Shown in pieces: positions 17,209-25,802 of a DNA stretch of 64,000 nt. The first letter of the stretch is position 1; each line of letters begins with the position of its first letter. Position numbers and translations under genes: made by a program. Source of the DNA: Candidatus Roseilinea mizusawaensis (GTDB lineage: Bacteria; Chloroflexota; Anaerolineae; J036; Brachytrichaceae); NCBI GenBank assembly GCA_016841965.1, contig JAEANN010000044.1:1-64000 (forward strand), in the 5' to 3' direction. The notes under the pieces were generated by a model, which searched no databases, was not told the DNA's origin, and worked only from the letters and a program-made list of their open reading frames with translations.

Positions 17209-17901
17209 TCAGGGGAACAGCCGGCGCGCCTTGACTTCGGCGACTGCGTCTTCGCGGAAGCGATAGAGCATGGCCGGCCGCCCTTCGCCGGTCTGGTATT
17301 GACCGGTCTGTTCGATAACCTGGGCTTGCAGGATGCGCCGGCGGAAATTGCGCTTGTCGAGTGTTTCGCCCAGAATGGTTTCGTAGGCGCGCTGAAGCGC
17401 GCTGAGGGTGAACACGGGCGGCAGAAGCTGAAAGCCGACGGCGCTGTATTCCAGTTTGTAGCGCAGCCTTTTCAATGCGTACTGGACAATTCGCGCATGG
17501 TCGAAGGCCATTTGGGGCAACGGGCGCACCGGCTTCCATTCGGCGTCGCTGGCGTCGCTGCCGGCCTGGATTACCAACGGGGCCGGCACCAGCGCAAAGT
17601 AAGCTATGGTAATCACACGACCGCGCGGGTCGCGCCCAGGATCGCCGAAGGTATAAAGCTGCTCGATATAAGGAACGGTCGCCCCCGTTTCCAGTTCGCC
17701 CACACCAATGCCGGTTTCCTCGCGCAACTCGCGGGCGGCAGCGTCTTCGAGGGATTCGTCGGCCTGCACATAGCCGCCGGGAATGGCCCACAAACCTTCA
17801 TAGGGTGGGTACTTGCGCTTGACCAGCAACACCTGCAAGTCATTGTCGCGCAGCGCGAAGATGACAACATCGACGGTCACCGCAATCTGCTCGTGGCTCA
17901 T
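17209..17901 (-). CDS. NUDIX hydrolase with C-terminal winged helix (NrtR-like)
   Basis: A 230-residue protein. The N-terminal NUDIX domain has an intact box (GGYVQADESLEDAAARELRE then ETGI, about residues 42-65), so hydrolysis of ADP-ribose or a related substrate is possible. Residues about 150-225 form the winged helix typical of NrtR regulators of NAD metabolism (LSALQRAYETILGETLDKRN, FRRRILQ, YRFREDA). It could be an enzyme, a repressor or both. TAGAAT on the minus strand at 17918-17913 is the likely -10. No NAD genes are linked. Confidence 0.85.
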   Translation of the reverse strand: MSHEQIAVTVDVVIFALRDNDLQVLLVKRKYPPYEGLWAIPGGYVQADESLEDAAARELREETGIGVGELETGATVPYIEQLYTFGDPGRDPRGRVITIAYFALVPAPLVIQAGSDASDAEWKPVRPLPQMAFDHARIVQYALKRLRYKLEYSAVGFQLLPPVFTLSALQRAYETILGETLDKRNFRRRILQAQVIEQTGQYQTGEGRPAMLYRFREDAVAEVKARRLFP

Positions 17902-17985
17902 ATCCGCGCGTCATTCTAAACTGGAACCTGTTGTGAGATAGGCCGGTTATGCAGGCCGGTTATGATCGGCGTCTGGAACCAATCG

Positions 17986-18834
17986 ATGAAAATTGCCGTC
18001 ATCTCTGACATTCACGCTAATCTCCCCGCCCTGGAAGCTGTGACACATGATCTGGAGACCTGGCGGCCCGATCAGGTCATTGTGGCCGGCGATCTGGTCA
18101 ATCGCGGCCCACGCTCGGCAGAATGCCTGAGTTTTGTGCAAAGTAAGGTCGTCACCGCCGGCTGGCGCGCTCTGCTGGGCAACCATGAGGAATACGTGAT
18201 GCATCATGCCACCCCCGACGCACCGCGCAGTGGGCCGGCATTCGAAATTCGCCGCGCTTCTTACTTCACATTTCGGCAGCTTGGCGGCAATGTCCGGCTG
18301 CTTGCCGATCTGCCTTTCAGCATCAGCCTCGATTCGCCCGATGGCAGCGAAGCGCGTTTCACGCACGCCTCTATGCGTGGCACCCGCGATGGCATCTACC
18401 GGCGCACGCCAGATGCAGAAGTGTTGCTGCAAGCCGGCCTGTCGAAGCCGGATGATCGGCGGCCTTCGATATTTTGCGTCGGCCATACGCACATGCCTTT
18501 TGTGCGCTGGGTGCATGGGATGTTGGTTGTCAATGCCGGCTCGGTCGGCATGCCGTTCGACGGAGACACGCGCGCCTCTTACGCGCAACTGATTTGGTGT
18601 GATGGCGCGTGGTCAGCCAAGATTGTTCGACTGCCCTACGACTTGGCGCGCGCCGATCGAGACTACGACGAGACCGGCTTTCTGGAACAGGGCGGCCCGC
18701 TGGCTCGGCTGATGCGCATCGAGTTGCGCACGGCCCATTCGCAACTCTACCAGTGGGCGCAACGGTTTGAGGCGCCTGTGTTGGCCGGCGTGATCTCCAT
18801 GGAGGAATCTGTCGAAGAGTATCTCGCGATGTAG
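17986..18834 (+). CDS. calcineurin-like metallophosphoesterase
   Basis: A 282-residue protein of the YfcE/MJ0936 phosphodiesterase type. Metal-binding motifs in order: SDIHANLPALEAV, VAGDLVNRGPRS, LGNHEEY, then FCVGHTHMPF and the C-terminal NAGSVGMP. It hydrolyses phosphomono- or diesters in the cytoplasm; the substrate is unknown. ATG 17986 is preferred because SDIH normally sits close to the N-terminus. A 13-base direct repeat (GGCCGGTTATG type) lies just upstream at 17941-17965. The last 50 residues are less typical. Confidence 0.88.
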   Translation: MKIAVISDIHANLPALEAVTHDLETWRPDQVIVAGDLVNRGPRSAECLSFVQSKVVTAGWRALLGNHEEYVMHHATPDAPRSGPAFEIRRASYFTFRQLGGNVRLLADLPFSISLDSPDGSEARFTHASMRGTRDGIYRRTPDAEVLLQAGLSKPDDRRPSIFCVGHTHMPFVRWVHGMLVVNAGSVGMPFDGDTRASYAQLIWCDGAWSAKIVRLPYDLARADRDYDETGFLEQGGPLARLMRIELRTAHSQLYQWAQRFEAPVLAGVISMEESVEEYLAM

Positions 18835-18863
18835 TCGAACAGTCGAATTCTGGCGCGGGCAGG

Positions 18864-19172
18864 TCAGCGCGTCAGACGCTCGATCTGTCTCAATCGCTCT
18901 TCGTGTGGGTCGTTGCCGCGCCATTTCGATTGGCTTTGGGTGGGCGCTGCCGGCGCGCGCTTTGCCGGCCGGCGTGCTGGCGCTGTCACGCTCGACTCCC
19001 TGGCCCGCTTCTGTTGTATTTCCGCGTTACGCTCTGTCTGCGCTGCAATGTAGAAATCAATCGCTTCACGGATGACTTCTGCTTGCGGCACGCCGCGCGT
19101 CTTGGCCACGCGCTTCAGCCATTTGTGCTGCCGCTTGTCCAGGCGCACCTGTTTCCGATCCATCTTTGACAT
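18864..19172 (-). CDS. ribbon-helix-helix (CopG-like) protein
   Basis: A 102-residue protein beginning MSKMDRKQVRLDKRQHKWLK, then GVPQAEVIREAIDFYIAA, which is the ribbon-helix-helix DNA-binding fold. A basic Ala/Pro/Lys tail follows. Such proteins are small repressors or antitoxins. No toxin-like gene is adjacent, so a free-standing regulator is possible. AAGGCA precedes the ATG at 19172. The start at 19163 is an alternative. Confidence 0.75.
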   Translation of the reverse strand: MSKMDRKQVRLDKRQHKWLKRVAKTRGVPQAEVIREAIDFYIAAQTERNAEIQQKRARESSVTAPARRPAKRAPAAPTQSQSKWRGNDPHEERLRQIERLTR

Positions 19173-19318
19173 GACGTTGCCTTCTCTGCGCGAGGATGCA
19201 CACCAACTATACAACCGCAGCCGGGCATGGCTAGATTAAAATGCCTGGCCGTGATGATGGTCTTCATCCGGCCCAACACACTGTGGCGCCCAGGTGCAGG
19301 CCATCCTTGTGGAGGATT

Positions 19319-20602
19319 ATGAACCGCCTACGTTTGAATGCTGCGTTCCCGGCCCGCGTATTAACCCTTGCTGTCGCGCTGACCATGGCGCTGATGGGGC
19401 TGGCCGGCTGTGGTGGGGCGGCCCAGCCGCCCTCGGTTGTCATCACCTCGCCGGTTGCCAATTCAACGGTGGAAGCAAACACCCCCCTGACGATTCAGGG
19501 GGTGGTCAGCGGCGAGAACCTGCCCGCTGCCAACATTACCCGCATCGAAGTGGTGCTCGACGGCTTGCCACTTGCCAACGCGCCGGTGGGCGAGGAGGCC
19601 AGGAATGCAGCTCAGTTGCCCATCGTGCTCGAATGGACGCCGACTACAGCCGGCGCTCACTTCATCCAGTTTAACGTCTACGGCCCGCAGGATGTGCTGA
19701 TCGCCAAATCGGACGCAGTGGTGTTTAGGGTGAACCTTGCTGCGCCGACGGCCACAGTTCCGCCTCCGACGCCACAACCGTCCCCTCAGCCAACTGAAAT
19801 GCTGCCGCCTCCGACTGCGACACCAGACGCAGCCGCTCAGCCGGATGCATCCACAATCACCGCGACTACCGCGACCCCTGCGACAGGGACAGCGCTGCCA
19901 GACAGCGCACTCGCAACACCTACGCTTACCGTGATGGCTGAAATTGTCAATGTGCGTGAGGGGCCGGGCACAAATTACCCGGCCATCGGCCAGTTGCAGA
20001 ATGGGCAGACGGCTGTGGTGACAGGCAAAAGCGCTGATGGCGCATGGTGGCAGATCGCTTTTCAAAATGGCAACGGCTGGGTGTTTGGCGAGCTGGTTGA
20101 GGCGAATGCTGCAGCGCAAAGTGTGACTGTGGCGCAAGCCCCACCGGCGCCAACCAGCCCGCCGGCCCCTGCTGCACCGGCCACACCCGTTGCACAAGCC
20201 ACTGCCACCCCAGCCGGCCCGGTCTGCGATGAGTCGTCGCCCTATTGGCGCGGGTCGAATCCTAACTATCCCTTCTGCGCTACACAGGACCCTGTGTGGG
20301 GTGATCCACAAGGCGACTGGAACGTGTACGACAACGGTAAAGACATTCCGCTCTCCATCTCGTGGGCCATGTTCGGGCCGAATATCGCTGAGGTGCGCAT
20401 TCACTTCACCCAAAGCAATAACGCCTGTGACTTCGCCCGCCCGGCCCAGCGCGAGGTCGATCAGGTTGTGCCGGCTGCCGGCACGTACAACTTCAATGTG
20501 CTTGACTTCCCTTATGGGGGCACCTTCTGGGTTTACTTCACCGTGCGCCTGACCGATGGCCGGGTTGTGCAATGGGGGCAGAAGAAACTGTGCATTCGCT
20601 AG
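19319..20602 (+). CDS. lipoprotein with Ig-like, SH3b and C-terminal domains (copy 1)
   Basis: A 427-residue exported lipoprotein. The signal peptide ends in a lipobox, LMGLAGC, near residue 30. An Ig-like domain follows (VVITSPVANSTVEANTPLTI to about residue 140), then a Pro/Thr-rich linker, an SH3b domain (VNVREGPGTNYPAIGQLQNG to WVFGELVE), a second Pro/Ala linker, and a C-terminal beta domain with two cysteines (SPYWRGSNPNYPFC to KKLCIR). It would sit on the outer face of the membrane and bind wall or surface polymer. GGAGG just before ATG 19319 fixes the start. It is a paralogue of the next gene. Confidence 0.85.
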   Translation: MNRLRLNAAFPARVLTLAVALTMALMGLAGCGGAAQPPSVVITSPVANSTVEANTPLTIQGVVSGENLPAANITRIEVVLDGLPLANAPVGEEARNAAQLPIVLEWTPTTAGAHFIQFNVYGPQDVLIAKSDAVVFRVNLAAPTATVPPPTPQPSPQPTEMLPPPTATPDAAAQPDASTITATTATPATGTALPDSALATPTLTVMAEIVNVREGPGTNYPAIGQLQNGQTAVVTGKSADGAWWQIAFQNGNGWVFGELVEANAAAQSVTVAQAPPAPTSPPAPAAPATPVAQATATPAGPVCDESSPYWRGSNPNYPFCATQDPVWGDPQGDWNVYDNGKDIPLSISWAMFGPNIAEVRIHFTQSNNACDFARPAQREVDQVVPAAGTYNFNVLDFPYGGTFWVYFTVRLTDGRVVQWGQKKLCIR

Positions 20603-20624
20603 GCGGTCGGCTGCTTTTCAACCC

Positions 20625-20630
20625 TATAAT
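20625..20630 (+). promoter_or_regulatory. -10 box TATAAT of the second lipoprotein gene
   Basis: Perfect TATAAT in the gap between the two paralogues, 43 bases before ATG 20674; this gene therefore has its own promoter and a short leader with an AGGAGG site at 20661-20666. Confidence 0.55.
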
Positions 20631-20673
20631 CATCGGCAACGGTTGCAGTACTAAACCATGAGGAGGGCGCAGG

Positions 20674-22050
20674 ATGAGTCAACGGCGATGGATGGCGTCA
20701 TGCTTGCAACTGTCGCGCATCAGATCGGTCGCAGCATGGATCGCTGCGCTGATGATCTTGTCGGCCTGCGCCGGGGCTGCTCAGCCTCCTGTTGTCACCA
20801 TCACATCGCCGGCTATGAATGCCGAAGTGCCGGTCGATGTCGAGATGTTGATTCAAGGCGTCGTCACCGGTGAGAACATCGTGCGGGTGGAGATTCTCAT
20901 CGATGGCTTGCAAATGGCGCTGCTGTCGGTGCGCGACACCAGCCAGGGCGTCTCTAACTTCCCCGTCCAGGCAGTGTGGACCCCGACACTGGCCGGAACC
21001 CACATTATCCAGTTCAACGTGTACGGGCCGGAGGATCAATTGTTGGTGACCTCCGAGCCGGTTATCTTTACTGCCCGGGCAGGATTGGCTGTGCCTGTGC
21101 CGACTGCAACCGAAGCCCCGCCGCCGGCGACACCCACTGCACCGCCCACTCCGACCACGGCGCCCACCCAGCAGCCGCCTTCGACGCAAGCAGACCGGCC
21201 ATCTGGTCAAACTGCTACCCCTGAGCCGACGCCGACTACTGCAGCCGGCGCTGATGTGCGCGCCCAGCCGACCGCCACATCACCCGTTGCACCTGCCAGT
21301 GCGCCCGCGAGTGCGCCCGCGAGTGCGCCCGGCCAGCCCAGCCTGACGGTTGCGGTTGACATTCTCAATATCCGCGAGGGGCCAGGCACGAACTATGGGA
21401 TTATCGGCCAATTGACGCTGGGCGCTGCTGCGCCCGTGCGCGGCAAGAGCGCCGACGGGCAATGGTGGCAGATCAGTTTTCCTGCCGGCCCGAACGGCGT
21501 TGGCTGGGTGTTTGCAGAGTTGGTGCAGGTGACCGATGCAGCTCGCGCGGTGGCTGTGGCAGCCGCCCCGCCGACCCCAACGCGCGCGCCGACCACAGTC
21601 GCGGTCGGTCAGTCCACGCCGGCCCAATCAACGCCCACCCCACCGCCCAGGGTCTATGGAGGTGCGCCTTGCACAGAGGCTTCACCCAACTGGCGCGGCG
21701 CCAATCCCAACTATCCGTTCTGTGTCGATCAAGATGTGGTTTGGGGCGACCCACAAGGGGACTGGGCCATCTATCCAAACGGCCAGAGCATTCCGTTGTC
21801 TATTTCGTGGAATGTGTACGGCGAGAACATTGATGAAATCTGGCTGCGCTTCGATTCGACAGATGGCGTGTGTCCGTTTAACCGGCCGGCCCGTGCGCCG
21901 ATCAGCCTGCAATTCCCGCAGGGGGCGGCTTCGTTTCGCTTTAATGCCGGCGAGTATCCCGACGGCGCAACCTTCCGTGTGTTTCTGATGATCAAGCTGA
22001 AGGATGGCCGCTGGGTGCAGTTTGGCGACAAACGGCTGTGCATTAACTGA
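20674..22050 (+). CDS. lipoprotein with Ig-like, SH3b and C-terminal domains (copy 2)
   Basis: A 458-residue paralogue of the preceding gene with the same domain order: lipobox LMILSAC, Ig-like domain (VVTITSPAMNAEVPVDVEML), a Pro/Thr/Gln linker, SH3b (LNIREGPGTNYGIIGQLTLG), and a C-terminal domain starting SPNWRGANPNYPFC and ending KRLCIN. The linker has a 12-base repeat giving SAPASAPASAPG. The pair arose by tandem duplication. It faces the opposite yabN/mazG gene with a 16-base gap. Confidence 0.85.
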   Translation: MSQRRWMASCLQLSRIRSVAAWIAALMILSACAGAAQPPVVTITSPAMNAEVPVDVEMLIQGVVTGENIVRVEILIDGLQMALLSVRDTSQGVSNFPVQAVWTPTLAGTHIIQFNVYGPEDQLLVTSEPVIFTARAGLAVPVPTATEAPPPATPTAPPTPTTAPTQQPPSTQADRPSGQTATPEPTPTTAAGADVRAQPTATSPVAPASAPASAPASAPGQPSLTVAVDILNIREGPGTNYGIIGQLTLGAAAPVRGKSADGQWWQISFPAGPNGVGWVFAELVQVTDAARAVAVAAAPPTPTRAPTTVAVGQSTPAQSTPTPPPRVYGGAPCTEASPNWRGANPNYPFCVDQDVVWGDPQGDWAIYPNGQSIPLSISWNVYGENIDEIWLRFDSTDGVCPFNRPARAPISLQFPQGAASFRFNAGEYPDGATFRVFLMIKLKDGRWVQFGDKRLCIN

Positions 22051-22066
22051 CTGCCAACAGCTTGTA

Positions 22067-23620
22067 TCAGCCGGCTTCGGCCCGTTTCACTTCCGTCCAC
22101 ACCGCTTGCAATTCGGCCAGCGACATGGCCTGCATATCCAGGTGTCGTTCACGGATCAGCTTCTCCAGGGCGCGGAATCGTCGGGCGAATTTAAGGTTGG
22201 CTTCGCGCAGGGCTGTCTCGGCGTCGATATCGAACCCATCGGCCAGGTCGGCCAGCGTGAACAAGAGATCCCCCAGTTCTTCGCGGCGATGATCGTTGTC
22301 GCCGGCTGCGACGATTTCATCGATTTCCTCATGGACTTTGGCCAGCCGCAGCGCGGTGGCCTGGCGGGCGTCCTTGCTCCACTGAAAGCCGGCGCGCTCG
22401 GCCTTGTGCGCCATTTTCTGGGCCTGAGCCAGCGCCGGCAGCGCCGGTGGAATGCCGTCCAGCGCCGATTCGCGCGCAGCGCCCTTCTCGATATGCTCTT
22501 GCTGCTTGATGGCGTTCCAGTTGGTCAGCACCTCGCCCACACTGTTCACGGCGGTGTCGCCGAACACGTGGGGATGCCGACGTTTCAGTTTGGCGTCGAT
22601 CTCGGCGATCACATCCACCATGCGAAACGCTTCGGCCTCGGTCGCGATCTGCGCCTGCATGATGAGGTTCATCAGCAGGTCGCCCAGCTCTTCGCGCAGG
22701 GCGTGCAGATCGCCTGCGTCGAGCGCAGTCAGCACTTCGTACAGTTCTTCCAACAGGGCGCCGCGCAGCGACTCATGCGTTTGCACGCGATCCCATGGGC
22801 AACCCTCTGGCGCGCGCAGGTGGGCGATGGTCTCCTGCAACCCCTCGAAGCTGGCGGTGGCAGGCATGGCCGGCAGGTAGAGCGTGGTCAGGTGATCGAA
22901 GCAGTCTGTGTGATCGAGTTGGTGAAGCGCCACCCAGGTGATGGTGTCTGCGCGCACAACGGCCACGCGATGCTGCGGCGGATATTGGTTCATCAGCGTG
23001 AGTTTGACATCGGACGCGATGGCGCGCGCGTACAGTTGGGCGATCAGCGCCGGCCGGTCGGGGTTCAACGGTGGGTGATGCAGCGCGGCCACTTCGAGCG
23101 CATCGCAGAGTTGCAACCCTTCTAGCGGGTCGAACGATCTTGGATGTTGGATTTTAGATTTTGGATGAGCAGCAGCGTCTTTCGTGTCGTCTGGTTTGTC
23201 CTCTGTGCTCTCACTGCTGAGTGCGGATATCTGAAGCCTCTCCAGCACCGGCTCGATGAAGCTGAGGCCGGCAATCAGGCGGGTTTCGATGCCAAGGTCG
23301 CGCGCGCGTTGAAGCAGAGCCGGCACAGTCGCTTCGCCCACCAATGGGTGGCCGGGCACGGCATAGATCACATCCCGCTGCTGCGCAGCACTGATGATTT
23401 CCTCAACGATGCGCGCGTAGAGCTGGGCAAAGTCATCGCCCGATTCGTACAGCGCATCGAAGTCGCGCAAAGTCAAATGCGCCGGCAGACCCTCAACGGT
23501 TGGGTGCTTGCGCGTGCGCAGGTGAACAACATCGGCATGGGTCAACACGTCCCACGCTTCGCGCGTGATCAGATTCGGGTCGCCGGGGCCGAGGCCGAGA
23601 ATGGTGAGCAATTGAGACAT
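22067..23620 (-). CDS. YabN-like fusion: tetrapyrrole methylase fold plus MazG pyrophosphohydrolase
   Basis: A 517-residue protein. Residues 1-250 have the SAM-methylase fold (ILGLGPGDPNLITREAW, YAVPGHPLVGEATVP); this half has no proven activity in YabN relatives. Residues 260-510 hold two MazG-like units with EELYEVLTAL, REELGDLLMNL and HEEIDEIVAAGDNDHRREEL; the paired acidic residues bind Mg2+ for NTP hydrolysis. About 30 residues (roughly 135-164, including HPKSKIQHPRSF) are foreign to the family and are encoded by an in-frame heptad-repeat array at 23136-23170 with flanks. Start ATG 23620 is family-like. Confidence 0.9.
   Translation of the reverse strand: MSQLLTILGLGPGDPNLITREAWDVLTHADVVHLRTRKHPTVEGLPAHLTLRDFDALYESGDDFAQLYARIVEEIISAAQQRDVIYAVPGHPLVGEATVPALLQRARDLGIETRLIAGLSFIEPVLERLQISALSSESTEDKPDDTKDAAAHPKSKIQHPRSFDPLEGLQLCDALEVAALHHPPLNPDRPALIAQLYARAIASDVKLTLMNQYPPQHRVAVVRADTITWVALHQLDHTDCFDHLTTLYLPAMPATASFEGLQETIAHLRAPEGCPWDRVQTHESLRGALLEELYEVLTALDAGDLHALREELGDLLMNLIMQAQIATEAEAFRMVDVIAEIDAKLKRRHPHVFGDTAVNSVGEVLTNWNAIKQQEHIEKGAARESALDGIPPALPALAQAQKMAHKAERAGFQWSKDARQATALRLAKVHEEIDEIVAAGDNDHRREELGDLLFTLADLADGFDIDAETALREANLKFARRFRALEKLIRERHLDMQAMSLAELQAVWTEVKRAEAG
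23136..23170. repeat. heptad repeat array inside the yabN/mazG coding sequence
   Basis: Five units: GATCTTG, GATGTTG, GATTTTA, GATTTTG, GATGAGC. They belong to the same GATTTTG family as the intergenic arrays. The length is a multiple of seven and the frame is kept by the surrounding inserted bases. Confidence 0.8.
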
Positions 23621-23792
23621 GGTCGTTTTCAGGTTCTCAAGTTCGCAGGTTGTCGGGTGTCAAGGCCGAAGCTGAGAGAGTGAGTTGTCGACGCTTCAAC
23701 TGAGATTGCTGGACGAGTAAACAGGCGTGATTGTAATGCTGTCGGCGCGGGCCGGCAGGTATCATTACTTCGTTTGGTTCTGAGAGCGCGCT

Positions 23793-24119
23793 ATGACAAT
23801 CAGCAAGACCAGCCCAACAATCCCAACGCCAGATGTTGAAGTCGTCACCGGCCAGACAGTTGATCTGGAGCCGCCCTGGCGCATCATCATCCACAATGAT
23901 GATGTGACGCCATTTGATTTTGTCATTCACGTGCTGAAGACGATCTTCAGACTCGGCACAGACATTGCCGAGCATGTGACATGGCTGGCGCACACAACTG
24001 GCCGGGCTGTGGTATGTGCGCGTCCGAAATCCGAAGCCGAGTTGCTGGTGAACAAGGCGCACTTCGCCGCCCGGCTGGAAGGTTACCCGCTGCGCTTCAC
24101 GCTCGAACCCGACGCTTGA
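23793..24119 (+). CDS. clpS: ClpS adaptor of the Clp protease
   Basis: A 108-residue adaptor that brings N-degron substrates to ClpAP/ClpCP. The signature WRIIIHNDDVTPFDFVIHVL (residues 29-48) includes the Asn-Asp pair that holds the substrate amino terminus, and the C-terminal part ends LEGYPLRFTLEPDA as in the family. A 28-residue flexible N-terminus precedes it. No clp ATPase gene is in the window. The gene stands alone between yabN and the L,D-transpeptidase gene. Confidence 0.93.
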   Translation: MTISKTSPTIPTPDVEVVTGQTVDLEPPWRIIIHNDDVTPFDFVIHVLKTIFRLGTDIAEHVTWLAHTTGRAVVCARPKSEAELLVNKAHFAARLEGYPLRFTLEPDA

Positions 24120-24208
24120 CCGTCAGAAGCATCGTGTAGGGGGTGTGTTTGACGCAAAGCCAATCTGTGATACGAATAGGTGTCAACCGGCCCAGAACGG
24201 AGCATGGC

Positions 24209-24967
24209 ATGTTCAAAGAACATCTGTTGAAAGTATGGTCGCGCTTTGGGTTAAGGCTTGTGCTGGCGCTTGGGGTGGGGTGGGCCAGCTATGCCGGGCT
24301 GGCGGCTGTGCCTGCTCAAGCTGTGGATGCTCAAGCCGGCGCATTCGCGCCGGCCGGCGCGGGCGGCTTCTGGTACACCGTTCGCAGTGGCGACACCCTG
24401 TCTGGTATCTCGGCCCGTTTTGATGTCAGCCTCGCCGGCATCATGCGCGCCAACAATCTGCGCAACGCTCGCGCAATCTACGCCGGCCAGAAGCTGTATC
24501 TGCCCAAAGAGCCAGATTCACCCGGCCGTGCCAGCACAACGGCTGCTGCTGGGCGGTCTGCTGCAGCCAACACGCCGGCCGCAAAGACGCGCGGCAAAGC
24601 CATCTACGTCAGCCTGGGCAAGCAGCGCATGTGGGTGTATGAGAACGGCCAGCTCCTGTGGACGTTCCTGGTCAGCACGGGCACGCCTGACCGCGCCACC
24701 AAAGCTGGCACGTTCCGCATCAAGTCCAAGATCGACGAGGCCTGGTCCAACGTGTGGCAACTGCGCATGCCAAACTGGCTGGGCATCTATGATGTGGGCC
24801 GCATCGAAAACGGCATTCACGCCATGCCGATGACCAAAAATGGCCGGCCGGTGCGCTGGCGCGTGGGCGCTCCGGGGTCATTTGGGTGCGTAGTGCTTAA
24901 CACCAAAGACGCCGCCACGCTGTACAACTGGGCGACCATCGGGACGCTGGTCGTCATCCGCTATTGA
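24209..24967 (+). CDS. exported L,D-transpeptidase with LysM domain
   Basis: A 252-residue envelope enzyme. An N-terminal signal or anchor (about 1-38) is followed by a LysM domain (FWYTVRSGDTLSGISARF to QKLYLPK, about 53-100), a Thr/Ala linker and a YkuD domain (about 128-252). The catalytic segment runs from NGIHAMPM to GSFGCVVLN, with the nucleophilic Cys in SFGC. It would make 3-3 peptidoglycan cross-links or attach proteins. ATG 24209 is preferred over upstream in-frame starts because the hydrophobic signal begins just after it. Confidence 0.92.
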   Translation: MFKEHLLKVWSRFGLRLVLALGVGWASYAGLAAVPAQAVDAQAGAFAPAGAGGFWYTVRSGDTLSGISARFDVSLAGIMRANNLRNARAIYAGQKLYLPKEPDSPGRASTTAAAGRSAAANTPAAKTRGKAIYVSLGKQRMWVYENGQLLWTFLVSTGTPDRATKAGTFRIKSKIDEAWSNVWQLRMPNWLGIYDVGRIENGIHAMPMTKNGRPVRWRVGAPGSFGCVVLNTKDAATLYNWATIGTLVVIRY

Positions 24968-25016
24968 AGCCCTTGACCTTCTGCGCTGGCGGTGTCTGGC
25001 GGTGTTTGATTCCTCC

Positions 25017-25802
25017 ATGACGCATCTCTTCTTCTCGCCGCACCTGGATGACATTGCCCTGTCTTGCGCGGGGCTGGTCGGCCGGCTGGTGCGCGATGGT
25101 CAGCGCGTCATCATGGCGACGTTTTGCACGGCAGATTACGAAGGCCCGTTTGCCCTGTCCCCGGCAGCCGAACATGAACACCGGCAATGGCAGCTTGGCA
25201 GCCGACCCTATCACTATCGCCGGGCTGAGGACAAACAGGCAGCAGATTTGCTGGGCGCCGAAGCTCTGCATCTGGGCTTGCTCGACGCCATCTACCGCTA
25301 CGATGATGCCGGCCAGCCCCTGTACACAGGCAAGCAATTCATGGGCGGACATGTCCATCCTCACGACTGGGACGCCTTCTACCCGCAGGTGATCGATACA
25401 GTGCAGCAGGTGTTGCTTGCCGCCGGAGAGGACGCGCGCATGTATTGCCCGCTGAGCATTGGCGGCCATGTCGATCATGTAATCGTCCGGCGGGCTGTTG
25501 AGCAGGCGTGCGATCCGACATGTGTGGTCTATTACGAAGACTATCCGTATGCCGGTAAAGATGCCGGCGCGCTGAAGCCATACTTGGAGCAGGCTGGCTC
25601 GGCGTGGCATCCTGTGCTGATCCGCCTCACCGATGAAGAGATCGAGAGACGCATTGCTGCAATTGCCTGTTATCGCTCTCAGTTGTTTGCGCTGTTCAGC
25701 GAACTGCCGGGCGGCGCGCTGGCCATGCCGGCGCATGTGAGAGGATACATTGCCCACGTCGGTGGCGAACGTTACTGGCAGCGTACAATACAACCCTCAT
25801 GA
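25017..25802 (+). CDS. PIG-L family deacetylase
   Basis: A 261-residue zinc-dependent N-acetyl-sugar deacetylase of the PIG-L/LmbE type. The family metal motif is FSPHLDDIALSCAG near the N-terminus, and GGHVDHVIVRRAV supplies the second histidine pair (about residues 152-164). Substrates include N-acetylglucosamine conjugates. It overlaps the next gene as ATGA, suggesting the two are made together, and lies between two cell-wall genes. Confidence 0.9.
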   Translation: MTHLFFSPHLDDIALSCAGLVGRLVRDGQRVIMATFCTADYEGPFALSPAAEHEHRQWQLGSRPYHYRRAEDKQAADLLGAEALHLGLLDAIYRYDDAGQPLYTGKQFMGGHVHPHDWDAFYPQVIDTVQQVLLAAGEDARMYCPLSIGGHVDHVIVRRAVEQACDPTCVVYYEDYPYAGKDAGALKPYLEQAGSAWHPVLIRLTDEEIERRIAAIACYRSQLFALFSELPGGALAMPAHVRGYIAHVGGERYWQRTIQPS

